This document shows positions 1 through 5,923 of a stretch of DNA of 7,705 bases, piece after piece. Location of the stretch: positions 1 to 7,705 of the forward strand of contig CAZWVH010000094.1 of the NCBI GenBank assembly GCA_964636945.1. Reading direction: 5' to 3'. A program made the translations under genes and the position numbers. Under the pieces are notes generated by a model that was not told the origin of the DNA, made no database searches, and saw only the letters and a list, made by a program, of their open reading frames with translations. The stretch's first letter is position 1. The number at the start of each line of letters is the position of its first letter. Origin of the DNA: CAZADA01 sp964636945 (GTDB lineage Bacteria; Pseudomonadota; Alphaproteobacteria; Caulobacterales; Maricaulaceae).

Positions 1-30
1 CGCACATGTGGTGCATTGCGCGCTAGGGAA

Positions 31-45
31 AATCAAGACTTGATT
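31..45. repeat. Perfect 7-bp palindrome in the gene-free left edge (1-117)
   Basis: The sequence AATCAAGACTTGATT has two 7-base arms that are exact reverse complements around one central base. It lies about 73 bases beyond the stop of the minus-strand epimerase gene. It could be an operator for a gene left of the window. It could also be a weak terminator for the epimerase, since on the minus strand the palindrome runs straight into a short T-run. The stem is A/T-rich and would fold with only a 3-base loop, so termination would be weak. Nothing else that looks like a gene or site was seen in 1-117. Confidence 0.35.
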
Positions 46-117
46 AACCTATTCGGTTCACCGGCTAGCACGAATTCTCACGCCGTGGGGAACAAGTTAC
101 ACCCAATAGGCTGCGAC

Positions 118-1050
118 CTATGCGGTGGCCAGCAGAGCGCGCCAATCCGCTGCGGCCAAAGACGCATTGTTTGTGGCAATCTTATCAACCAAATCCGCAA
201 ATCCCGCTTCCAAGGGCGTACTCGCGCGCCAACCGATCAACCGCTCGGTCGCAGTGGGGTCACCCACAAAGGCGTGAACGTCGAACGAACGTGGCGGCGA
301 CTCGCGCAAAGTGACCTGATGTCGTGAAGTGGACGCCGCCAATTGGGCGAGTTCGCCCAAGGTGACCGGCCGACCGGTCACAAAGTGAACGGGCGGCAAT
401 TGTCCTTCAGTTCGCGTGGCCTCCACCAATTTAAACAAGCCGTCCGCCACATCATTCACATGCGTGAAATCAAAAATATTGTTTGATCCATCAACGCGCA
501 TCTCGCCGCCCAAGGCGGCCACACGAGCGAACGCCATGGAAACCCGGTCTTCGTGATCCATGGGACAGCCATAGACATTGGAAAAGCGACAAATGTTGGC
601 GACCAATCCCTTTTTGCTCGCCGCGTTGGCGATTTGCTCTCCCGCAACCTTGCTGCGCGCATAGGTGTTCATGGGTTGGTGAGGCGCACTCTCTTTCACA
701 GGCAGCGTATCGGACTGACCATAAACTTCGCGGCTACTGGCGAACACAATCCAGGGCTTGTTGGGCATGGACAGAGCGCGAGCAGTCAAATTTTCGAGCG
801 CTGTGACATTCACATCCCACGTCAGTTCTGGATTCTGCTCCCCCCATACCACACGGGAAACAGCCGCTAAGTGCACAATCCCATCCACGCCGTCCATGGC
901 TTGGAACAAAGATTCGGTGTTGCGGGTATCCTCAAAAACCGAACTGCGAATGTCGAAGGGTCGCACATAGTGACCAGCCGCCCGCAGTCTTTCGACAATG
1001 GCGCGACCGATCAGGCCCTCAGAGCCTGTGACCAGGATTTCGTGTTGCAT
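118..1050 (-). CDS. NAD-dependent epimerase/dehydratase (extended SDR family)
   Basis: This 310-residue protein is a cytoplasmic extended short-chain dehydrogenase/reductase, the family that includes UDP-sugar 4-epimerases and dehydratases. The N-terminal Rossmann motif is TGSEGLIG (residues 8-15), followed by the acidic/Arg stretch FDIR near 32-35 and HLAAVS (60-65). The catalytic set is visible: Ser105/Ser106 in FASSREVYG, and Tyr130 with Lys134 in YARSK. RFSNVYG (155-161) and HVNDVADG (197-204) are typical substrate-side motifs. A longer reading from a TTG at 1104 would add 18 residues before the Rossmann strand. The ATG at 1050 is preferred because GGGAGG sits just upstream and the dinucleotide-binding motif then starts at the normal distance from the N-terminus. 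The family usually acts on nucleotide sugars for surface polysaccharide, but no glycosyltransferase or other sugar gene is in the window, so the substrate is unknown. It follows the gspC-like gene in the same direction after 201 bases and appears to have its own promoter region. Confidence 0.9.
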   Translation of the reverse strand: MQHEILVTGSEGLIGRAIVERLRAAGHYVRPFDIRSSVFEDTRNTESLFQAMDGVDGIVHLAAVSRVVWGEQNPELTWDVNVTALENLTARALSMPNKPWIVFASSREVYGQSDTLPVKESAPHQPMNTYARSKVAGEQIANAASKKGLVANICRFSNVYGCPMDHEDRVSMAFARVAALGGEMRVDGSNNIFDFTHVNDVADGLFKLVEATRTEGQLPPVHFVTGRPVTLGELAQLAASTSRHQVTLRESPPRSFDVHAFVGDPTATERLIGWRASTPLEAGFADLVDKIATNNASLAAADWRALLATA

Positions 1051-1054
1051 GCCC

Positions 1055-1060
1055 CCTCCC
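1055..1060 (-). promoter_or_regulatory. Strong ribosome binding site that fixes the epimerase start
   Basis: On the minus strand GGGAGG lies 4 bases before the ATG at 1050, within a purine run that continues to the start codon. It supports the 310-residue form over the TTG-initiated extension. Confidence 0.75.
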
Positions 1061-1103
1061 AAAACAGCGAATGCGCTGCTCCACGCCATCAGGATAGCGA
1101 GCA

Positions 1104-1132
1104 AAAATACGAATTAAAGCTTTTTTGCACAA
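1104..1132 (-). promoter_or_regulatory. Candidate promoter of the epimerase gene
   Basis: On the minus strand TTGTGC (1127-1132) and TATTTT (1104-1109) are separated by 17 bases, giving partial -35 and -10 matches (3/6 and 4/6 to the housekeeping consensus). The predicted RNA start, near 1096, would leave a leader of about 46 bases before the ATG at 1050. The region is AT-rich compared with its surroundings. This is a pattern match only. Confidence 0.3.
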
Positions 1133-1136
1133 TCAG

Positions 1137-1164
1137 AATGCGAACCTGTTACCCAGCTCGCATT
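1137..1164. repeat. Inverted repeat, 7-bp arms, upstream of the epimerase promoter
   Basis: AATGCGA (1137-1143) and its exact reverse complement TCGCATT (1158-1164) are separated by 14 bases, so the arm centres are 21 bases apart, two turns of B-DNA. The repeat lies just upstream of the candidate -35 element, centred near -55 relative to the predicted start. That is a position typical of activator sites. The regulator, if any, is unknown. Confidence 0.35.
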
Positions 1165-1228
1165 TATGTGAAGAAATTCAATGATTGTTAACGAATCAAG
1201 ACGTCGGGTCTCATTGGCGAAAAATTCG

Positions 1229-1247
1229 GTGACCACCTGTAGGTCAC
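1229..1247 (-). terminator. Possible terminator of the gspC-like gene
   Basis: A 6-bp stem GTGACC/GGTCAC with a 7-base loop begins 5 bases after the stop of the minus-strand gene. On that strand it is followed after four bases by five T residues. The position is right for a rho-independent terminator, but the stem is short and the T-run is offset, so termination may be partial and some read-through into the epimerase is possible. Confidence 0.4.
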
Positions 1248-1251
1248 TATC

Positions 1252-2322
1252 TCACTCTTTGATGACCCAGTAATCGATCTCAATTTCCTCGCCCGCACGG
1301 TTCACACGAACGGTGAAGCGGCTGGTCTTCGTTAGCCGTTCAGCGATCACATAAACGTCAGCAGCCGCGCTCACCGTTTCGCCATCGATCCGCTCGAGAA
1401 TATCTCCCGGCCTCAGTCCCAAGGCGGCAAACGCAGCCGGATCATTCGCAGGATAGAGCGTCAAGTGTTCGCGGCCATCTTCGTCGATCGACAGCGACGG
1501 CTCCACATTGAGCAGAAGATCGCCCGGCCCCGCAATCCGGATGGGTTCGCCAGCTTCTCGTGGTGTGGGCTCTGAGTCTGGTGTTGCATTTGGCGTTGCT
1601 GGGTCCGGAGCCCGGCTTGACTCCGGGTTGGCGGGCTCTTCCGACGCCGGCGTCGGCGAAGTCTGGTTGGTCGGTGACCCGCTTGATCCGTTTTGCGCCC
1701 CAGATTGCGGGTCAGATCGCAAAAGGTTGAGCCCGAGTACGCTTTCTTGATCTCGCAGCGTCAAGCGTTCAGGCACGCCATTGTTCTCAATGACCACATA
1801 CCTCTCATGCACGCTTTGCAAGGTCACTGCCCGCAGAATCTCGTCACCCACGCGGTAAGATCCCTGTTTGCCATCCGGTGCTTGGATAATCGCCGAGCCC
1901 GCCAACGGGTCAAATTCGCCGGCGCGCAGCCCCGCATTGATCCCCGTGAGCACTAGATTCAGACGTGTTTCCTCAGCCACGGTCACGTCGGGGGTTGCCG
2001 TTTCGTCCACTTCGCGGTGTGCAAAGGCGTCATATGTGAGCAACACGTCTTGGCGCGCGCGCACGGACTGGCCCATCTGCACCGTGCCAGGGCCGGAAGC
2101 GGCGTCCACGTCGGAAAACGGAATAAACGCCACCCAAATCAGCCGAGCCGCCAAGAAGGCCAACCCCACAACCAAGGCAATCTCGACCAAAAGAGCGAAA
2201 CGGCTCGCCCATCGCTCGAGGCCCGGCGTCACGGAGAATGCAAACCTAGATATGATGCGTTTCCTCCACTTGGCCTCGCGATTTCGGCGTCGCTGCCTGC
2301 CGCCGCTCAGATCACACGCCAA
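1252..2322 (-). CDS. gspC: GspC-like type II secretion system inner-membrane protein with PDZ domain
   Basis: This is likely the clamp protein of the type II secretion system, which spans the inner membrane and links the inner platform to the GspD secretin. Read from the start used here (356 residues), one hydrophobic segment lies at about 43-66. A homology-region domain covers about 118-190, containing LNLVLTGINA and the stretch AIIQAPDGKQGSYRVGDEIL (144-163), strongly GspC-like. A Pro/Ser/Thr-rich linker follows (about 205-258), then a PDZ domain (about 262-352) with GLRPGDILERIDGETV (302-317). The start is uncertain. The longest form begins with TTG at 2322, has a poor ribosome binding site and carries a 40-residue basic N-terminus. 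A GTG at 2232 (residue 31) would give 326 residues with a short cytoplasmic tail, as usual in the family. No gspD-M gene flanks it, so it is separated from the rest of the system or the system lies elsewhere. Family assignment is good; exact role is inferred. Confidence 0.82.
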   Translation of the reverse strand: MACDLSGGRQRRRNREAKWRKRIISRFAFSVTPGLERWASRFALLVEIALVVGLAFLAARLIWVAFIPFSDVDAASGPGTVQMGQSVRARQDVLLTYDAFAHREVDETATPDVTVAEETRLNLVLTGINAGLRAGEFDPLAGSAIIQAPDGKQGSYRVGDEILRAVTLQSVHERYVVIENNGVPERLTLRDQESVLGLNLLRSDPQSGAQNGSSGSPTNQTSPTPASEEPANPESSRAPDPATPNATPDSEPTPREAGEPIRIAGPGDLLLNVEPSLSIDEDGREHLTLYPANDPAAFAALGLRPGDILERIDGETVSAAADVYVIAERLTKTSRFTVRVNRAGEEIEIDYWVIKE

Positions 2323-2382
2323 TGATCCCGAGACATCGCACGTTTCGACTCAATCTGCACCCCATGCCTGCTGCACCCGCCG

Positions 2383-2411
2383 AGTATCGTTATTGAACGC
2401 CGTTTACGCAA
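2383..2411 (-). promoter_or_regulatory. gspC: Candidate promoter of the gspC-like gene
   Basis: On the minus strand TTGCGT (2406-2411) and GATACT (2383-2388) are spaced by 17 bases, with partial matches to -35 (3/6) and -10 (4/6). The predicted RNA start near 2376 lies about 54 bases before the TTG at 2322. It sits in the divergent spacer 2323-2557, so it is in a sensible place, but no other evidence supports it. Confidence 0.3.
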
Positions 2412-2456
2412 ATGCGCAGATCGCCAGCGTTCGCTGCGCACAGCAGCCTAGACTCC

Positions 2457-2468
2457 GCACGATCGTGC
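2457..2468. repeat. 12-bp perfect palindrome in the divergent spacer
   Basis: GCACGATCGTGC is its own reverse complement, and it overlaps a second perfect 8-base palindrome, CGTGCACG (2464-2471). It lies between the divergently oriented gspC-like and lipoprotein genes, about 90 bases before the lipoprotein ATG. It is a plausible operator for a dimeric regulator of one or both genes. GC-rich palindromes also occur by chance, so confidence is modest. Confidence 0.35.
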
Positions 2469-2557
2469 ACGTAAACCAACAACGGCGGTGTTTTCGCGTC
2501 GTCTTAATCGCCGATCACCATTCTGAATGCCAGCAGTTGTGACAGGAGTCGTGCGCC

Positions 2558-2959
2558 ATGAGGCTGGGAATCATGATGAAAAATTCATCACTCGCGCTAG
2601 CTTTAGCGATGAGCGTCGCGTCGTGCATGGGCGAGAGCGCAACGAAATCGCAGGCCCAAATGGAAGCCGAACGCCAATTCGTGAATAGTCTCGAAATTCT
2701 GCGATCAGAGCGCGCTGACGATCCGTATCACATTCCCACTGTGGCGATTGAAGCCAATAAACTGGCCGGGGCACTCGAAGCCATCGCGACCGAAACGCGA
2801 TCAAATGACCTAGCCGCCAGCGCGACCGCTCTCGCGCAACAAGCGCGACGCCTGTCCGCCACAGCGCCACGAGCGTCTCACCAGGATCGTGTGCCGCTTT
2901 GGTATGACGAACTGCTCGAAGAAGCAGAAAAACTCGAGCAGAAATACGGCGTTCAATAA
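2558..2959 (+). CDS. Small putative lipoprotein of unknown function
   Basis: This 133-residue protein is not one I recognise. The N-terminus has a hydrophobic stretch (about residues 12-22) ending in V-A-S-C, which fits a lipobox with Cys23 as the lipidated residue, so an outer- or inner-membrane lipoprotein facing the periplasm is likely. The mature part is rich in Ala, Glu, Gln and Arg, with long predicted helical stretches (about 30-50, 62-100 and 113-130) and no other Cys. The start at 2558 is supported by AGGAG (2544-2548) with a 9-base spacer. ATG codons at 2573 and 2576 would give a more usual short signal peptide (M-K-N-S), and both remain possible. It is transcribed away from the gspC-like gene and converges on the receptor gene. 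A link to type II secretion is conceivable from position only. Codon phase is clean, without frameshifts. Confidence 0.7.
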   Translation: MRLGIMMKNSSLALALAMSVASCMGESATKSQAQMEAERQFVNSLEILRSERADDPYHIPTVAIEANKLAGALEAIATETRSNDLAASATALAQQARRLSATAPRASHQDRVPLWYDELLEEAEKLEQKYGVQ

Positions 2960-3127
2960 ATCAAATCATACAGTTGATTTGCCGGCCGCCACTAAAGGCA
3001 GCACCTCTATGAATTGACGCATAAGGCGGACCCACTCTGCTGGGATCACTCAGGATTTTTTATTTGTTCTATAAGACAATTTTAGCAAAAAGCACGAGAA
3101 CGTACGCGTTTTTCATTTCAATTGAAT
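2960..3127. other. Convergent intergenic spacer, no gene seen
   Basis: Between the lipoprotein stop and the receptor terminator there is AT-rich sequence without a credible coding region. CAAATCA (2962-2968) and TGATTTG (2975-2981) could form a weak 7-bp hairpin right after the lipoprotein stop, but there is no T-run next to it. Six T residues at 3056-3061 have no clear stem before them. How lipoprotein transcription ends is therefore not evident. Confidence 0.5.
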
Positions 3128-3157
3128 AAAAAAAGAGCGGGGCGCTCCCCGCTCTTT
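3128..3157 (-). terminator. Strong rho-independent terminator of the receptor gene
   Basis: A perfect 11-bp stem (3132-3142 with 3147-3157; GC-rich core GAGCGGGG) closes a 4-base loop. On the minus strand the stem runs into a stretch of seven T residues (complement of A at 3128-3134). It lies about 39 bases past the receptor stop. On the plus strand there are only three T residues after the stem, so it mainly serves the minus-strand operon, though it could weakly stop opposing transcripts. Confidence 0.9.
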
Positions 3158-3169
3158 CTAAGATATACG

Positions 3170-3196
3170 AACACTGCTTAAATCAAATGCAGTGTT
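3170..3196 (-). other. Hairpin overlapping the receptor stop codon
   Basis: AACACTGC (3170-3177) and GCAGTGTT (3189-3196) are exact reverse complements with an 11-base A/T-rich loop. The inner edge of the receptor stop codon (3196-3198) is part of the stem. Together with the terminator hairpin, it gives the mRNA two consecutive stem-loops at its 3' end, which could protect the transcript from 3' exonucleases. Confidence 0.5.
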
Positions 3197-5829
3197 TAGT
3201 AACGCAGCTTTAGATTGAAGCTATATGTCTGGCCAAATTCATAAGTATCGATTGGGAGCACGGTGACAGTTCCGTCGCCGGCATTGATCTCCTCGCGGAA
3301 CGCTTCGTATTCGCTGTCAAGCAGATTTGTCGCCTGGAAGCCAAACTCAAGATCACTGGTCCCCACTGAAAACTCTTTGGTGAAGTTGAAGTCCAGTGTG
3401 GTTGGCACCTCTTCCAAAATATCCGGGCGATTGACAATCAGATTGCCAACCTCGCGAATACGCTCGCTTTGGTAGTTGAAAACAAGGTTTGAGCGCCAAC
3501 GCCCGTCAAAATCTTCAACCCCGAGGATCAAGTTCACAATGTGATCGGATTGACCTTGAAGTCTCCGCCCTGAGTCGATGATATCTAAAGCTTCCCGCTC
3601 AATCGGCGCGACGACAAGCCCAATGCTGCTCAACGTCACGATATCACCCTCAGATGCAGTGACCTCGGAGTCGGTGTAAGTGTAGTTCGTTTTGATCAAA
3701 AGTTCGCGGTTCTGCAGGAGATTCCAATCGGCCCAATCCTGAAGCTCGAAGCTCTTCTCAAACTCAGCCTCAAATCCGTACAACTCCGCCTTCGGCGCGT
3801 TCAAAAATGACGTCCGCGTCTGGTTGCCCGTCGGTGACTGGAATTCTTCGATAGGATCGTCAATCTCTTTGTAGAACACACCTGCGGTGACGAACTCATC
3901 GGCACCGAAATAGTATTCTAATCTGGCGTCCAGGTTAGTGAGTTCACTGTTCTTCAAGAATGGGTTACCAAAGAACGACTGGTCGGTCTCGGTATTGTTG
4001 AAGATCGCTGGAGCCAACTCCCTGAACTGCGGCCGAATAATAGACTGCGATGCTGCCAAACGAAGCTGAAAGTCGCCAAACGTCCACTGCAACGTTCCCG
4101 CCGGCAGCAGGTAATCGTCAATGATCGCGCCTTCGGGCTCAAGAAAGCGGCCATCAACCACCGTTGGCTCATCTCCAACGAGGAGAAACGAGTTCACGCC
4201 CTGGACAGACTCCTCATAACGCGCGCCTAAACTGACCAGCAGGTTCTCGGTTAATTCAGCGTCAACGCCGACATAACCAGCATCGACCTCAAGTGTCGCA
4301 ATGTAAGCTGGCGGGAAACCGCCACCCACACTTTCGGTGAAGTTATTCGGGTCGAGATTGGCGAGCGCTTGATCGACGCGCAACCCGACGAGATCACCGG
4401 TGAAGTTGATGTTGAATTGGCGGCTTAAGGCCTCGCGGTCGAGCTCCGTGTAGGCGTATCCCGCCTTAAACTCCAATCCAATTGGGCCAAGGGCAAGCGG
4501 GTAATTGACATCAACGCCAAAATCGGTCGAGTCGTCCTCAACTTTGGAGAATTGGAGCTGCGTACTGTCAACACCGGCAGTGGAGAGCCGGAACTCGTCA
4601 TCTAGGTCATCGCGCGTATAGAATGCGGTGAATTGATAGGGAGCATCCCGGAAACCTTCCGAGTACGACCCCCGCCAAGCCAACTCCAATCCGCCGAGAT
4701 TATCGAAGTAGTGCTCGCCCTGGATTTGCGTAGTCCAAACCTGACGCTCAAACCATTCGAGAGAGTCCGAGCGAACAAAACCCCGGTCCTGGTCCTCAAT
4801 GAAGCTGTCGATGGTACGCGCTTCTTTCTCGGTTGATCGTACAGCAAGAACCGTACCTTTGATCTGATGATCATCGAATAAGTCCGCACCAATCGTACCG
4901 AGAAAATTAGTACCGATGCTGTTCTGCGTTGAAAAGCGCGTGCTGCCAACGTTGCGGATCCCTTCGCGGGTCGACCAATCGTTCGAGTATCCACCCGCGA
5001 CTGTCGCGCCCACGCTCAACCAATCATTGACATCAAAGCGGTCGCCGCCCGCAAAGCTTACTCCGCCTTCACCGCCGGCTGGTCCTGACTGGAGCACCAC
5101 AAGCGAAGGATTCGCAATTTCCTCAATGGCGGAGAGTTTTTGTTCATCGCTGGCGTTGTTGAAGTTTAGAACTTCTGCAATCGCCGCGGGAGTATTGCGC
5201 TCCCCATCGTCGAAGCCCGTCCAATCGAAGTCTCCGCCGTCATACAGCAAGCCATCATTGAACGTCGTCTTGCTATTTACGCCAGCCGACACACCAAGCT
5301 CAAAGAAGCGCGCATCAGGAATCGCCTTGGTGCGCAAGTCAATCGCCGCACCGCCAAACTCACCAGAGGTCTCTGGCGCGAATGTCTTCCGCGCAAGCGC
5401 TGATTCCAACACCGCGGTTGGAAAGATATCCAGCGGTACAGTTCGACGGAGTGGCTCTGGGCTCGGCAGTGGCGAGCCGTTCAATGTTGCTTGCGTGTAT
5501 CGTTCATTGAGACCGCGCGCAAAAATGAACTTATTGTCACGCGATAGAGATAAGCCCGTCACTCGCTTCAGCGCGGAGGCGATATCGCTGTCGCCGGAAA
5601 TGGCGAAATCGTCCGTCCCCACCAAGCTAGTGATCTCGGATGTTTCACGTTTTTCGTTGGGGATGAACTGGCTGACCACACGAATGACGTCGGACTGAAC
5701 TTCGTCCGTGTCTGCGCCGTCCTGCGCTGCCGCCCCCGTCGACAACGCTGCGGTTAGGGCCAGGGTTGACGCCGCGAACTGTGCCGAGGTCGACCGCACG
5801 AGCGCCTTAAAAGTCAAATTCCGTTTCAT
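3196..5829 (-). CDS. TonB-dependent outer-membrane receptor
   Basis: This 877-residue protein is a TonB-dependent receptor, an outer-membrane beta-barrel that imports a ligand using energy from TonB-ExbB-ExbD. A signal peptide covers residues 1-35, with a cut after Ala-Ala-Ala before Gln36. A possible TonB box is DVIRVV (47-52). The plug (about 60-170) contains the family hallmark IFARGLNERYTQATLNGSPL (102-121), then PLDIFPTAVLES (132-143) and GEFGGAAIDLRTK (156-168). The remainder is barrel, with alternating aromatic strands and long acidic loops. The last residues, YSFNLKLRY, end in an aromatic residue, as required for barrel assembly. Full length is normal for the family. The ribosome binding site is only moderate: GGGGGT ending 5 bases before the ATG. 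It lies 94 bases downstream of the beta-helix gene in the same direction and is followed by a strong terminator, so cotranscription is likely. The ligand cannot be read from the sequence. The plug type is common among large aquatic receptors. Confidence 0.95.
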   Translation of the reverse strand: MKRNLTFKALVRSTSAQFAASTLALTAALSTGAAAQDGADTDEVQSDVIRVVSQFIPNEKRETSEITSLVGTDDFAISGDSDIASALKRVTGLSLSRDNKFIFARGLNERYTQATLNGSPLPSPEPLRRTVPLDIFPTAVLESALARKTFAPETSGEFGGAAIDLRTKAIPDARFFELGVSAGVNSKTTFNDGLLYDGGDFDWTGFDDGERNTPAAIAEVLNFNNASDEQKLSAIEEIANPSLVVLQSGPAGGEGGVSFAGGDRFDVNDWLSVGATVAGGYSNDWSTREGIRNVGSTRFSTQNSIGTNFLGTIGADLFDDHQIKGTVLAVRSTEKEARTIDSFIEDQDRGFVRSDSLEWFERQVWTTQIQGEHYFDNLGGLELAWRGSYSEGFRDAPYQFTAFYTRDDLDDEFRLSTAGVDSTQLQFSKVEDDSTDFGVDVNYPLALGPIGLEFKAGYAYTELDREALSRQFNINFTGDLVGLRVDQALANLDPNNFTESVGGGFPPAYIATLEVDAGYVGVDAELTENLLVSLGARYEESVQGVNSFLLVGDEPTVVDGRFLEPEGAIIDDYLLPAGTLQWTFGDFQLRLAASQSIIRPQFRELAPAIFNNTETDQSFFGNPFLKNSELTNLDARLEYYFGADEFVTAGVFYKEIDDPIEEFQSPTGNQTRTSFLNAPKAELYGFEAEFEKSFELQDWADWNLLQNRELLIKTNYTYTDSEVTASEGDIVTLSSIGLVVAPIEREALDIIDSGRRLQGQSDHIVNLILGVEDFDGRWRSNLVFNYQSERIREVGNLIVNRPDILEEVPTTLDFNFTKEFSVGTSDLEFGFQATNLLDSEYEAFREEINAGDGTVTVLPIDTYEFGQTYSFNLKLRY

Positions 5830-5865
5830 TCAGACCCCCAATCCAAAGTCCTATTAGTGAGGCGA

Positions 5866-5896
5866 GCCGCCGACGACTGACAGTGTCGCCGGCGGC
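5866..5896 (-). promoter_or_regulatory. GC-rich intergenic hairpin between beta-helix and receptor genes
   Basis: Two 12-base arms (5866-5877 and 5885-5896) pair at 11 of 12 positions, with one A:C mismatch, around a 7-base loop. There is no T-run on either strand, so it is not a standard rho-independent terminator. Its place, 27 bases past the beta-helix stop and 36 bases before the receptor start, suits an mRNA-stabilising or processing element that sets different amounts of the two proteins. It could also be a pause or attenuation site. Confidence 0.6.
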
Positions 5897-5923
5897 CCTC
5901 ATACCTACGAGAGTCAACAACCC

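Noticed and set aside
16..327. 103-codon plus-strand open frame at the left edge
   Set aside because: It overlaps the 3' end of the epimerase on the opposite strand, and its product shows no family features or convincing start signal.
1051..1104. TTG-initiated 18-residue extension of the epimerase
   Set aside because: It would overlap the candidate promoter, lacks a good ribosome binding site, and places extra residues before the Rossmann strand. The ATG at 1050 has GGGAGG directly upstream.
1868..2542. 224-codon plus-strand open frame opposite gspC and the divergent spacer
   Set aside because: The product is low-complexity Arg/Ser/Thr-rich sequence without recognisable motifs, overlapping a gene with clear domains and then running through a regulatory spacer.
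2962..2981. Hairpin after the lipoprotein stop as a terminator
   Set aside because: The 7-bp stem is A/T-rich, has a 6-base loop and is followed by GC-rich sequence rather than a T-run.
4916..5698. 260-codon plus-strand open frame opposite the receptor plug region
   Set aside because: It is fully antisense to a well-supported receptor gene, its protein is Ser/Pro/Arg-rich without domain features, and it has no convincing ribosome binding site. It is a shadow of codon bias.
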